DNA from: Phycisphaerae bacterium
Lineage (GTDB): Bacteria > Planctomycetota > Phycisphaerae > Phycisphaerales > SM1A02
Length of the DNA: 18,196 nt
Reading direction: 5' to 3'
Assembly: GCA_018665385.1 (NCBI GenBank)
Contig: JABJDN010000067.1
Span: 1-18,196, forward strand
Part shown: one piece after another, positions 5,611 to 14,104 of the stretch
Layout: the number at the start of each line of letters is the position of its first letter
Position numbering within the stretch: position 1 is the first letter of the stretch
Made by a program: the position numbers and the translations under genes
The notes under the pieces: model-generated
Told to the model about the DNA's origin: nothing
The model's input: the letters and a program-made list of their open reading frames with translations, nothing else
The model's database searches: none

Positions 5611-8412
5611 ATGGACATGCACCACATCATGCTTTCACACCAGCAACAAGGCACGAATGCCACTCCTGAAACCATCGCCCCTTCTATTAATAGTTGGAGT
5701 GCTGAATATCTCGACAACATGAGAAGAATGTGGAAAGAAAACCCGCAGTCAGTAACAAAAGATTGGCAAGATTTTTTCAAAGGCTTTGAACTTGGTCGTT
5801 CATTAGAAATTGTTGATTCTGACAGCGATACCGTGCGAGCAAACCAGGCAAGTGTCGATTCGCTCATGTACCAATACCGCTCTGCTGGACATTATATTGC
5901 TGACATCGACCCTCTTGGCCGAGCACCAAAAAACAGGCAACCATTTGCACTTTCCAACTTCAACTTACAAGAATCTCAGATGGATGTTCTGTTTGATCCA
6001 GGCCATCTGGCTGTTCCAAATCCCTCAACGCTTGCAGTGATTATTAAAAAACTTAACGATACCTACTGCAGGCATATTGGTGTTGAATACTCGCATATTG
6101 AAGACCGTGAACAACGAAGGTGGTTGCAAAGCAACATGGAGCCGAATTCTAATTCAACTGAGTTTGATGCAAGTACCAAAAAGCGAATTCTTCATAAACT
6201 TATTGAAGCAAGTTCACTTGAACAATTCTGTGCAACTCGATACATCGGGAAAAAAAGATTTAGTCTAGAAGGCAGCGAATCGCTCATCCCGATGATTCAG
6301 GAACTCATCAATGCTGTATCTTTGCACGATGCAGAGGTTGTCACGATTGGTATGGCTCATCGAGGCAGAATTAACGTTCTTGTGAACATTCTGGATAAAA
6401 CGTATGACCAACTCTTCACAGAGTTTGAAGAAAGTTGGACTGAAGATTATCTTGAAGGCGGAGGAGATGTTAAGTTTCATCTTGGATACAGCGCAGACAT
6501 AATGACTGCTGCAGGAAAACCCTTGCACGTCACTCTTGCATCAAACCCATCACACCTTGAGTATGGTCACTCCGTCGTGTTAGGCAAGGCACGTGCAAGG
6601 CAAAGAATACAACATGATGATCAACGCAAACTATGTGTTCCATTATTGGTGCACGGCGATGCTAGTTTCCCTGGGCAAGGGATTGTTGCCGAGATGTTTA
6701 ATTTCGCGCACCTAGATGGCTACACCGTCGGTGGAACAATCCATTTTATTGTGAATAACCAAATTGGTTTTACTACAAATCCTCACGATAGTTATAGCGG
6801 TCGGTACTGCACAGATATTGCAAAGATGGCCGGCGCTCCAATTATTCATGTGAACGGTGATGACCCAGAAGCCTGTGTTCATGCGGTGCAGATGGCCGTT
6901 GAGTACAGGCAAACATTTGGGAATGATGTGGTCATTGACATGTGGAGTTACAGAAAACATGGGCACAATGAAGCAGATGAGCCTTCTTATACACAGCCCG
7001 CAATGTACGAAATTATCCGCAAGCAAAAACCCGTTTCGGATCTGTATGCAGAGCAACTCATTACGCAATCTATTATTTCAGAAACAGAACGCACGCGTAT
7101 GATTGATGAGATTCGAAATGTACTTGACGAATCACAACAACGAGTTAAAGAAAACCCCGTTGAACCAACCATACCTCCATACAGTACAACGAGTGTGTGG
7201 AAACACCTGAAGGGCGACGCAACCAAACGTGTAATTGATACAACTGTTTCGAAAGAAAAACTTGCCACGATTGCTGCAGCCCTGGGCAAAACGCCTGACG
7301 ATTTCACGCCACACCGAAAATTGCAAAAGTTGTTAACCATGCGAGGCGAAGCGATTGCGAGTGATGCGCCTCTTGACTGGGGTATGGGCGAATTGCTAGC
7401 GTATGGATCACTTCTTCTCGAGGGATCACCCGTTCGATTAACAGGCCAAGATGTGGAGCGAGGGACATTCAGCCACAGGCACATTGTTTCTTTTGACACA
7501 ATTACGGGATTGCCCTTCACAGCCTTAAACACGATTAATGAAACACAAGCAACAATGTGCGTGCATAACAGCCCGTTAACTGAAAGCGCATGTTTAGGTT
7601 TTGAATACGGGTACTCTCTTGGCGATCCTCAAATGCTTGTTGTTTGGGAAGCCCAATTCGGTGACTTTGTAAATGGCGCTCAGGTAATCATTGACCAATT
7701 CATTGCATCCGCTGAAGTAAAGTGGAACCGTGCATCTGGACTTGTATTGCTTTTACCGCATGGGTACGAAGGGCAAGGGCCTGAACATTCTTCCGCCCGC
7801 CTTGAACGCTTCCTTTCACTTTGCTCAAACAACAACATGACGGTGATGAACCCAACCGCACCTTCGCAAATCTTCCACGCGTTGCGACGACAAATAAAAT
7901 GGGATTTTCGTAAACCCCTTGTAGTGATGACACCAAAAAGTTTGCTGCGGCACACAAAAGCAGTATCAACTGTTTCAGAATTAACCGATGGCGGATTTAA
8001 GAGTGTCATCGATGACACAAGTGTCAACCCTACAACTGCTCGTCGAGTTATTTTCTGTTCAGGAAAAGTCTACTACGATTTACTCGAATACCGCGATGTC
8101 ATTTCGGAAGAAAAACGCACTTCAATCGCCTTAGTACGCATCGAAGAACTGTACCCCTTCCCTGCTGCAGAAATATCTGCCATTCTCAAGAGATACAACG
8201 ATACCGAATACATGTACGTGCAAGAAGAACCAGAGAACATGGGCGCTTGGCATTATATTGATGCTACATTCAGAGACACACTCGATATATCATTATCAAG
8301 AGTTACACGTCGCCCATGCTCCTCTCCAGCAGTTGCTTCAAATAAAATGCATAACATTGAGCAACACCGTATATTAATCGAGGCTCTAGGGCTTCCATCG
8401 GAACAGTCATGA
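5611..8412 (+). CDS. sucA: 2-oxoglutarate dehydrogenase E1 component
   Basis: This is the thiamine-diphosphate enzyme that decarboxylates 2-oxoglutarate and passes the succinyl group to lipoyl-E2 in the TCA cycle. At 933 residues it matches the family. The E2-binding N-terminus is present (YLDNMRRMWKENPQSV). Next come FCATRYIGKKRFSLEG, GMAHRGR at 247-253, SNPSHLE, the ThDP motif from HGDASFPGQG (348 on) to NNQIGF (382 on), and YRKHGHNEADEPS from 447. The pyrimidine-binding and C-terminal domains are also present (GQDVERGTFSHRH, HGYEGQGPEHSSAR, EELYPFP). The ATG at 5611 directly follows a two-codon frame ATG-TTC-TAG; ATG codons at 5617 and 5629 are alternatives. The stop overlaps the sucB start (ATGA), so translation is probably coupled. 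E3 (Lpd) is not in the window. Confidence 0.97.
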   Translation: MDMHHIMLSHQQQGTNATPETIAPSINSWSAEYLDNMRRMWKENPQSVTKDWQDFFKGFELGRSLEIVDSDSDTVRANQASVDSLMYQYRSAGHYIADIDPLGRAPKNRQPFALSNFNLQESQMDVLFDPGHLAVPNPSTLAVIIKKLNDTYCRHIGVEYSHIEDREQRRWLQSNMEPNSNSTEFDASTKKRILHKLIEASSLEQFCATRYIGKKRFSLEGSESLIPMIQELINAVSLHDAEVVTIGMAHRGRINVLVNILDKTYDQLFTEFEESWTEDYLEGGGDVKFHLGYSADIMTAAGKPLHVTLASNPSHLEYGHSVVLGKARARQRIQHDDQRKLCVPLLVHGDASFPGQGIVAEMFNFAHLDGYTVGGTIHFIVNNQIGFTTNPHDSYSGRYCTDIAKMAGAPIIHVNGDDPEACVHAVQMAVEYRQTFGNDVVIDMWSYRKHGHNEADEPSYTQPAMYEIIRKQKPVSDLYAEQLITQSIISETERTRMIDEIRNVLDESQQRVKENPVEPTIPPYSTTSVWKHLKGDATKRVIDTTVSKEKLATIAAALGKTPDDFTPHRKLQKLLTMRGEAIASDAPLDWGMGELLAYGSLLLEGSPVRLTGQDVERGTFSHRHIVSFDTITGLPFTALNTINETQATMCVHNSPLTESACLGFEYGYSLGDPQMLVVWEAQFGDFVNGAQVIIDQFIASAEVKWNRASGLVLLLPHGYEGQGPEHSSARLERFLSLCSNNNMTVMNPTAPSQIFHALRRQIKWDFRKPLVVMTPKSLLRHTKAVSTVSELTDGGFKSVIDDTSVNPTTARRVIFCSGKVYYDLLEYRDVISEEKRTSIALVRIEELYPFPAAEISAILKRYNDTEYMYVQEEPENMGAWHYIDATFRDTLDISLSRVTRRPCSSPAVASNKMHNIEQHRILIEALGLPSEQS

Positions 8413-9611
8413 CTACACCAATTATAATCCCATCGCTTGGAGAATCAATTTCAGAAGTTGTCCTTGGGCAATGGCTCGTGAATGATGGTGAATGGGTGGA
8501 ACGCGATGCTCCACTAGTAGAAATTGAATCCGATAAAGTGACGCAAGAATTGCCCTCACCAGTTTCAGGCGTTGTACACATTACGATTCAAAACGCTAGC
8601 GAATGTTCTATTGGTGACACCATTGGTTCGGTAGACGAAACTGCACCGAAACCTGCTGCAGCAATTGAAGAAACTACTCCTAGTACTTCTGCAACCATTG
8701 ATGTCACGACGGAGACTGTTGCTTCTGCAGCTCAAACTCGGAAAGCGACGCCGCTTGCGCATAAAATGGCGAACGACATGGGAGTCTCGCTTGATAGTAT
8801 CGAAGGTTCAGGACCATCTGGACGGATTACAAAATCCGACATCCTGAGTTCTGATTCTTCAGAAGCGACTGAGCCCGTTCCAGCACATCCTGCGCAACAA
8901 TTCCGTGCAATCCGCAGAGAGAAAATGTCTCCCTTGCGAAAACGTATTGCCCAACGACTCGTAGAAGCGCAGCATTCTGCAGCAATGCTCACTACATTTA
9001 ACGAGGTCGACATGACGAATGTCATCGAACTTCGAAAATTACACAAAGAAGAATTTAACGATAAGTACGGCATAAACCTTGGGTTCATGTCCTTTTTTAC
9101 GAAAGCCTGTATTTCAGCACTTGCCGCATGGCCTGTTGTAAACGCCTCCCTTATTGATGGAGAAGTGGAATACCATGAATACGTGGATATGTCCGTCGCG
9201 GTAGGAACAGACAAAGGCCTTGTCGTACCTGTAGTCCGAAACACTGAACGAAAATCCTTTGCCGAAATCGAATTGAATATCAAAGAGCTCGCTCTAAAAG
9301 CACGAGAAAACAAATTAACGATGGACGATATGACTGGAGGCACATTCACCATCAGCAATGGTGGCGTGTACGGCTCCATGATGTCGACGCCCATCTTAAA
9401 TCCACCACAAAGCGGGATTCTTGGGTTGCATCGCATCCAAAACAGAGCAGTTGAAGACCCAAGTAACCCCGGGCAAATCACTCTTCGCCCGATGATGTAT
9501 CTAGCGCTGAGTTACGACCATCGACTTGTGGATGGCGAGGGCGCAGTAAGTTTTCTTGTCCACGTAAAAAATTGCATCGAAGATCCTCAGCGGCTTTTGC
9601 TTGGTCTGTAA
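8409..9611 (+). CDS. sucB: Dihydrolipoyllysine succinyltransferase, E2 of 2-oxoglutarate dehydrogenase
   Basis: This E2 core enzyme transfers the succinyl group from its swinging lipoyl arm to CoA. The 400 residues contain one lipoyl domain (1 to about 75) with lipoyl-lysine Lys43 in EIESDKVTQ. An Ala/Thr/Pro-rich flexible linker follows to about 112, then the peripheral subunit-binding domain (PLAHKMANDMGV, SGPSGRITKSDI). A second short linker leads to the acyltransferase domain ending in the active-site motif LSYDHRLVDGEGA with His371 and Asp375. The start overlaps sucA by 4 bp. Linkage to sucA favours the succinyl-transferring role over a pyruvate or branched-chain E2. Only one lipoyl domain is present, as is typical for SucB. 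Confidence 0.96.
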   Translation: MTTPIIIPSLGESISEVVLGQWLVNDGEWVERDAPLVEIESDKVTQELPSPVSGVVHITIQNASECSIGDTIGSVDETAPKPAAAIEETTPSTSATIDVTTETVASAAQTRKATPLAHKMANDMGVSLDSIEGSGPSGRITKSDILSSDSSEATEPVPAHPAQQFRAIRREKMSPLRKRIAQRLVEAQHSAAMLTTFNEVDMTNVIELRKLHKEEFNDKYGINLGFMSFFTKACISALAAWPVVNASLIDGEVEYHEYVDMSVAVGTDKGLVVPVVRNTERKSFAEIELNIKELALKARENKLTMDDMTGGTFTISNGGVYGSMMSTPILNPPQSGILGLHRIQNRAVEDPSNPGQITLRPMMYLALSYDHRLVDGEGAVSFLVHVKNCIEDPQRLLLGL

Positions 9612-9620
9612 TTCGTACTA

Positions 9621-10547
9621 ATGCCTGACTCAGGACATATTCCAGTTCTACCTATTGACGTCGCTGAAACCCTACGGCCATCTACTGGCAATGTCATTGT
9701 TGACTGCACAGCAGGTAGAGGCGGACATGCTGCACAACTTGCACGAATAGCGAAATCCGAAGCAACCGTCATTTTGTTTGACCTTGATAAAGAGAACCTC
9801 AACTACGCAACAACTCGTGTTGAAGAGACAGGCGCGACAGTGCACGCATTCCACGCAAGTTTTGTAACCGCCGCTTCGTCTGTTACTGCTCTTGGCCTTC
9901 AAGCTGATTGCGTACTCGCAGACCTTGGATTTGCTTCGAATCAAATGGACGAGATGGGGCGGGGTCTTAGTTTTAAGGGTGGCGGTCCTCTTGACATGCG
10001 TTTAAATACCGATTCTGGCATGAGAGCACAGGACATTCTCGAAACGCACAGCGAAGAAGAGCTTGCCAATCTTATCTACGAACTAGGCGAAGAACCCTAT
10101 TCCAGACGAATAGCTCGAAAAATTGTACTTGAGAGGGAAAAAGAGCCGATTTTGGATACAGCCCGACTCGCACAGATTGTCCGCAGTGCGTACGGCGCTC
10201 GAGCCCGAACTTCTCGGATGCACCCAGCAACAAGGACCTTTATGGCGTTGCGAATTGCAGTCAATAATGAGCTTGAAGCGCTTGACCATTTGCTGCAAGA
10301 TGTCGAATTAGGTTGTCGTACAGCCAATGATGGCGGCTGGCTCAAACAAGGCGCTCGAGTAACAGTGATTAGTTTTCACAGTCTTGAAGACCGCAGAGTC
10401 AAACATGCCTTCGTTGGTTTAGAAAAAAACGGATTGGGAACACGCATTACGCGTAAACCAATCTGCGCATCAGATGAAGAGATCGCTCGAAACCCGCGAT
10501 CTCGACCTGCGAAGCTTCGAGCACTCCACCTATTGCAAGAAGATTAG
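9621..10547 (+). CDS. rsmH: 16S rRNA cytosine-1402 N4-methyltransferase
   Basis: RsmH (MraW) uses S-adenosylmethionine to N4-methylate C1402 in the 16S rRNA decoding centre. The 308 residues show the family signatures: GHIPVL at the N-terminus, the SAM-binding loop VDCTAGRGGH (27-36), ADLGFASNQMDEMGRG, GPLDMRLN, RTFMALRIAVN and the C-terminal VISFHSLEDRRVK near 250-260. The gene begins only 9 bp after sucB and has no Shine-Dalgarno; TGTAAT, a weak -10-like hexamer, lies at 9607-9612. In most bacteria rsmH heads the division/cell-wall cluster after mraZ; here mraZ is absent and sucAB takes that place. Confidence 0.97.
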   Translation: MPDSGHIPVLPIDVAETLRPSTGNVIVDCTAGRGGHAAQLARIAKSEATVILFDLDKENLNYATTRVEETGATVHAFHASFVTAASSVTALGLQADCVLADLGFASNQMDEMGRGLSFKGGGPLDMRLNTDSGMRAQDILETHSEEELANLIYELGEEPYSRRIARKIVLEREKEPILDTARLAQIVRSAYGARARTSRMHPATRTFMALRIAVNNELEALDHLLQDVELGCRTANDGGWLKQGARVTVISFHSLEDRRVKHAFVGLEKNGLGTRITRKPICASDEEIARNPRSRPAKLRALHLLQED

Positions 10548-10572
10548 CAATAGAAGGAACTCTCTCGTTTAC

Positions 10573-11190
10573 ATGACTCGCGAAAACAAACTCTCCATAG
10601 TCGTAGCCTTTGCTTTACTTATTTTTGTCGGGATGTTATTTGCCGACCATTTTTCCATCGCATCAAAGCGTGAAGTCGCCGCACTCGGCCATGCTTCGTC
10701 GCCACCACCACCCCTTTTAGGAAGGGGACGTGGAATCGAAGTGATGCCACAGCAAGAAGTCACGCCAAATATAAAAGCCTCAAACGGAATCATCCATGTT
10801 GTCCTGACTGGCGAGACTTTACGTTCGATTTGCCTTTCACATTATGCAAATGCCAGTGTTGCTAAGAGTCTAGCCAAATGGAACAACATAAAAAATCCAG
10901 ACCAGATAGAACGCGGCACAAGCATTGCCTTGCCATCAATCAATACACTTATGAGTAATTTTGATCGCTCTCTAGGCGATCAACTCAATCGAGTTGCTGA
11001 AGATACCTCCACCGTTGCATTCGGAAAATACGAAGTGAAACAGGGCGACACTCTTTCAGAAATTGCACAAAAAGTGATGGGCACTGTAAAGAAATCTAAC
11101 ATCCTCATTGACATGAACAAAGACGTCATGCCAAACCCAAACAATATTCGCCCTGGAATGGTACTGCTGTACCCACTGCAAACATCGTAA
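10573..11190 (+). CDS. Membrane-anchored protein with two LysM domains, in the division cluster
   Basis: The 205-residue product starts at the ATG at 10573; AGAAGGA lies 14 nt upstream, a somewhat long spacing. The frame extends upstream into rsmH, but that part looks like shadow. Residues 8-24 (IVVAFALLIFVGMLFAD) form one transmembrane helix or uncleaved signal anchor with a short basic N-terminus, so the rest should lie in the periplasm. A Pro-rich linker (SSPPPPLLG) follows. The first LysM-like segment spans about 73-121 (HVVLTGETLRSICLSHY) and the second about 152-201 (YEVKQGDTLSEIAQKVMG). LysM domains bind peptidoglycan glycan chains. The position between rsmH and ftsL, abutting ftsL with no gap, suggests a septal wall-binding factor; that role is inferred. 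Confidence 0.85.
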   Translation: MTRENKLSIVVAFALLIFVGMLFADHFSIASKREVAALGHASSPPPPLLGRGRGIEVMPQQEVTPNIKASNGIIHVVLTGETLRSICLSHYANASVAKSLAKWNNIKNPDQIERGTSIALPSINTLMSNFDRSLGDQLNRVAEDTSTVAFGKYEVKQGDTLSEIAQKVMGTVKKSNILIDMNKDVMPNPNNIRPGMVLLYPLQTS

Positions 11191-11421
11191 ATGTCACGTA
11201 AATTAATTGTATCCATATTGATTGTAAGTTTCGCACTCCTTGAATTACTTGCTGTTCGGCAAGAACAACTCAATACTGTGCACGAGATGTCCCGTCTTCA
11301 TTCAGCAATCAATAATGGGAACGAACATATCGCATCCATCTCAATTGAAATAGAAATGGCTTGTTCGCCAAGTAAGCTCTATGAAACAATCGCTGTTGTT
11401 GAGAGTGATGAAGAACATTAA
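11191..11421 (+). CDS. ftsL: FtsL-like small bitopic division protein
   Basis: This 76-residue protein has a short basic N-terminus (MSRK), one transmembrane helix at about 5-21 (LIVSILIVSFALLELLA) and a short heptad-like periplasmic segment (AVRQEQLNTVHEMSRLHSAI). It ends with SPSKLYETIA, resembling the SP-x-(R/K)-(I/L)-E-x-IA end of FtsL. FtsL forms a complex with FtsB and FtsQ that activates septal wall synthesis by FtsW and FtsI. Identification rests mainly on topology and its place directly before ftsI, since FtsL diverges strongly in sequence. Its ATG follows the LysM stop with no gap, and its 3' end overlaps the ftsI start. It is shorter than E. coli FtsL. Confidence 0.65.
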   Translation: MSRKLIVSILIVSFALLELLAVRQEQLNTVHEMSRLHSAINNGNEHIASISIEIEMACSPSKLYETIAVVESDEEH

Positions 11422-13150
11422 TTCTTCGCCTGCATCTCGAATCACTGCTGTAGCTATTTTTGTCGCTGTACTTGTATCATTACTCTTGGGTAGCGGTTTG
11501 TACAAAGTGGTTGTTCTGAAAGTCTCACCCCCTGCCGAGCTGCTTGAAATTGCAGTTTCTGTACAAAGTTCGTCTACTGAAATTGCACGCAGAGGAAAAC
11601 TTTTAGATCGAAAGAACAGAATCCTTGCTGCAAGCCGACTTGGGTATTCACTCTTTGTAGACCCTCATATTGCACATCAAGGCGACCCTTCTGAGCTTGC
11701 CCTTGAACTTAGCGAGAAGTTGCAGCTTTCCCCTGCAGAAGTCGAGATGAAAATTAGGTCAAATCCGAAGGCTCGGTATGTTGTTCTTGTCCCGCTTCTT
11801 TCACCTTCGCAAGTAAAAATAGCAGAGTCGATAAACCACCGAAGCATTGGTCTTACCAAACTACTCGTCCGGGAATATCCTCATGGCGAGTTAGGCGGGA
11901 CGCTCATTGGATTAGTAGGGAAAGAACATAATGGGCTTGCTGGTTTCGAAGACCAATTCGACAAAGCACTTACAGGAACTTCTGGAAAACTATCCCGCCA
12001 ACGAGACTCCAAACGAAGAACCCTCTGGGTATCGCCAGAACAATACCAGCCGAGGACTGATGGAAAAGATGTCCAACTATCCATTGATGTTGTCATTCAA
12101 AAAATAGCCACAGAACGACTGCAAGAAGAAATTATAAGATGCAATGCTGGTGGCGGAAGAATAATCGTTGTTGATCCTGCAACAGGCGAAATCCTCGCGA
12201 TGGCTGACATTTTAAATCCAAGAGAAGGATGGTCGCAACAACCCAGTGACCCAAACAGAGATATCCATCCAAGACTTGGGCGGAATAGATGTGTGACTGA
12301 CCCGTATGAACCTGGTTCAACGTTTAAACCGTTCGTTTGGTCGTATGCAACAGAACTTGGCAAAGCGAATGTAGATGAAATTCTACCTACACCGTCAAGC
12401 CAACCCTACCGCACTCCATTTGGAAGAGCCATCCGCGATGCACATTACTATGGTCCGTCTTCTTGGGAAAAAGTTCTCGTAAAATCTATGAACAGTGGCA
12501 TGGCAATTGTTTCGCTTCGACTCAGTCACACTGAAATGCAAGAAGCAGTTCGTCGATTCGGTTTTGGTGAACGTACACGCATTGGCCTAGGCGGGGAAAC
12601 TGCAGGAATACTCACCTCTTCAAAAAACTGGAACAATTACACACAAACATCTGTATCGATGGGACATGAAATCGCAGTGACACCGCTGCAGATGGCACAG
12701 GGATTCTGCGCATTCGCTCGCGATGGAACTATCCCACAATTGCTGTTGACTCCTGCGATTGGAGGCGATGCCGTAATTGTTCGCAAAGCGATCTCACCAG
12801 AAACTGCTGCACTAACACGAAGAATCCTCGGCAACGTAATGACAGAAGGTACAGGGCAAAAGGCCAAAAGTGAAATGTATGCTCTCTTTGGAAAATCAGG
12901 TACAGCGCAATTGCCCCGGGAAGATGGCAAAGGATATTTTGAAGATCGTTATATTTCAAGTTTTATCGCTGGAGCCCCGCTCGAAACCCCCGAGCTCGTT
13001 GTGCTTTGTGTCATAGACGACCCCGACCGAAGCATCGCACATTACGGCGGCGTAATTGCAGGGCCAGTAGTGAGAGATGTTCTTGACAGTTCGCTGCAGT
13101 ACCTTGGCATCGCTCCTACTGCTGAATTCCTCGCAACAGCAGGAAATTAA
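11381..13150 (+). CDS. ftsI: Class B penicillin-binding protein, septal transpeptidase (FtsI/PBP3 type)
   Basis: The product cross-links septal peptidoglycan in the periplasm. From the ATG at 11381 it is 589 residues; an ATG at 11408 (580 residues) is equally possible, overlapping ftsL by 41 or 14 bp. A transmembrane anchor (about 21-45, ITAVAIFVAVLVSLLLGSG) precedes the PBP dimer domain (ARRGKLLDRKNRILA, VREYPHGELGGTLIG, GLAGFEDQFD). The transpeptidase domain follows with SxxK at Ser313-Lys316 (PGSTFKP), SxN at Ser369-Asn371 (KSMNSG) and the KTG box as Lys505-Ser-Gly (FGKSGTAQ). All catalytic motifs are present and there is no glycosyltransferase domain, hence class B. Position after ftsL supports FtsI over the elongation enzyme PBP2. 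The genes that usually follow (murE, murF, mraY) are absent. Confidence 0.92.
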   Translation: MKQSLLLRVMKNINSSPASRITAVAIFVAVLVSLLLGSGLYKVVVLKVSPPAELLEIAVSVQSSSTEIARRGKLLDRKNRILAASRLGYSLFVDPHIAHQGDPSELALELSEKLQLSPAEVEMKIRSNPKARYVVLVPLLSPSQVKIAESINHRSIGLTKLLVREYPHGELGGTLIGLVGKEHNGLAGFEDQFDKALTGTSGKLSRQRDSKRRTLWVSPEQYQPRTDGKDVQLSIDVVIQKIATERLQEEIIRCNAGGGRIIVVDPATGEILAMADILNPREGWSQQPSDPNRDIHPRLGRNRCVTDPYEPGSTFKPFVWSYATELGKANVDEILPTPSSQPYRTPFGRAIRDAHYYGPSSWEKVLVKSMNSGMAIVSLRLSHTEMQEAVRRFGFGERTRIGLGGETAGILTSSKNWNNYTQTSVSMGHEIAVTPLQMAQGFCAFARDGTIPQLLLTPAIGGDAVIVRKAISPETAALTRRILGNVMTEGTGQKAKSEMYALFGKSGTAQLPREDGKGYFEDRYISSFIAGAPLETPELVVLCVIDDPDRSIAHYGGVIAGPVVRDVLDSSLQYLGIAPTAEFLATAGN

Positions 13151-13153
13151 AAC

Positions 13154-14104
13154 TTACGCTCGCCAAGAAATGGGTTGCCCGGTCGCACCAGTTGATTCCT
13201 TCACAATCATCACAACTACTGCGCTGCATACTCCAAAGCCAAACAAAAATAATGCTGGTACATACAGGTGCAAAGCTAAAAGCCAAGCTGTCGCATACAA
13301 ACATTCCCACAACGAACCATATCGTCTTACTTTTTCTGCAGCAAGTGCAGGCGTTCGTGCATGTGAAATTTTCCAACGTATAGTTGTCGCAAACAATACC
13401 ACAGCAGCAAAAGGCCAAATCAGCGAAGTGACGTGCATGCCCTCTGGTAACAACGAACCTTGCTGAGCAAGAGGTCCGCTAAAGAGAACGGCAGACCAGA
13501 ACAGCCACCCAGCAATAATACCCATCCAGCCACGGTAAGAGATTTTTGGTCGTTTATTTTCTAAGGAATACATTGCAATAGAGCACACCATTGCGTGCGT
13601 CATCACCAACCATACTGGAAGGGTAAATGTGAGTTCAATGTTTGCAATGAGCATGTGCGATGCGTAAATCAAACCAATACTAACTAGGCCAACTGCGGGG
13701 ATGTGCTTTCCAACAATGTTGTAAAAAAGAATTGCTGCTGCAGTAAGCAAACCCATTCTTACAGGCCAGGCACCTAAAAACGAAGCAGCCAAGAGGGCAA
13801 TCAATAACGAGCAGACCATCAATACAACTGCTTGCGAGACCGGTATCCAACCACTAGGAATTGGCTTTGATGGATAGAACGTAGTGTCGTGCCGTGCATC
13901 AATAGTGTCATTAAGCGATGCTGCATACCCGCAAATTCCTAGTGCGACCACTGCTGTCGCGAGCAACGCAGACCACCATGGGACGTTGTACACGCTCGTT
14001 CCCACATAGGCAGGATTGTTTTTAGTGATAAGGAGCACAAGCCAAATATTAGCAATCGCTCCGATTGCAATGCTGAATCGGGTGAGCTTTAAGGCGGCAA
14101 TCAT
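13154..14104 (-). CDS. UbiA-family prenyltransferase, substrate unknown
   Basis: UbiA-family enzymes are integral membrane proteins that attach polyprenyl groups to aromatic or other acceptors (quinones, haem O, chlorophyll, archaeal-type lipids). The 316-residue product has about eight to nine hydrophobic helices and the first Asp-rich motif NDTIDARHD at 65-73, followed by PSKPIPSG, a typical family follow-on. The second Asp-rich motif expected after helix 5-6 appears as YSLENKRPK (179-187), with most aspartates replaced. The ATG at 14104 fits the usual start just before helix 1 (ALKLTRF); a GTG at 14125 is possible, and a longer frame to 14236 would overlap ribH. There is no Shine-Dalgarno. 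The gene is convergent with ftsI (stops 3 bp apart) and divergent from ribH, so context does not reveal its acceptor. Confidence 0.85.
   Translation of the reverse strand: MIAALKLTRFSIAIGAIANIWLVLLITKNNPAYVGTSVYNVPWWSALLATAVVALGICGYAASLNDTIDARHDTTFYPSKPIPSGWIPVSQAVVLMVCSLLIALLAASFLGAWPVRMGLLTAAAILFYNIVGKHIPAVGLVSIGLIYASHMLIANIELTFTLPVWLVMTHAMVCSIAMYSLENKRPKISYRGWMGIIAGWLFWSAVLFSGPLAQQGSLLPEGMHVTSLIWPFAAVVLFATTIRWKISHARTPALAAEKVRRYGSLWECLYATAWLLALHLYVPALFLFGFGVCSAVVVMIVKESTGATGQPISWRA

Noticed and set aside
6987..7532. Minus-strand 181-codon frame
   Set aside because: It lies wholly inside sucA, which is an unmistakable E1 protein; no family features on the minus strand.
8732..9481. Minus-strand 249-codon frame
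   Set aside because: It is antisense to sucB, whose catalytic and lipoyl motifs are clear; the long open frame is a by-product of codon composition.
10474..10572. Longer N-terminus for the LysM protein, overlapping rsmH
   Set aside because: The added residues are hydrophilic and would bury the membrane anchor; the ATG at 10573 gives a normal short cytoplasmic tail and follows an AGAAGGA.
13192..13383. Plus-strand small frames after ftsI
   Set aside because: They lie within the antisense of the UbiA-family gene and show no start signals or recognisable features.
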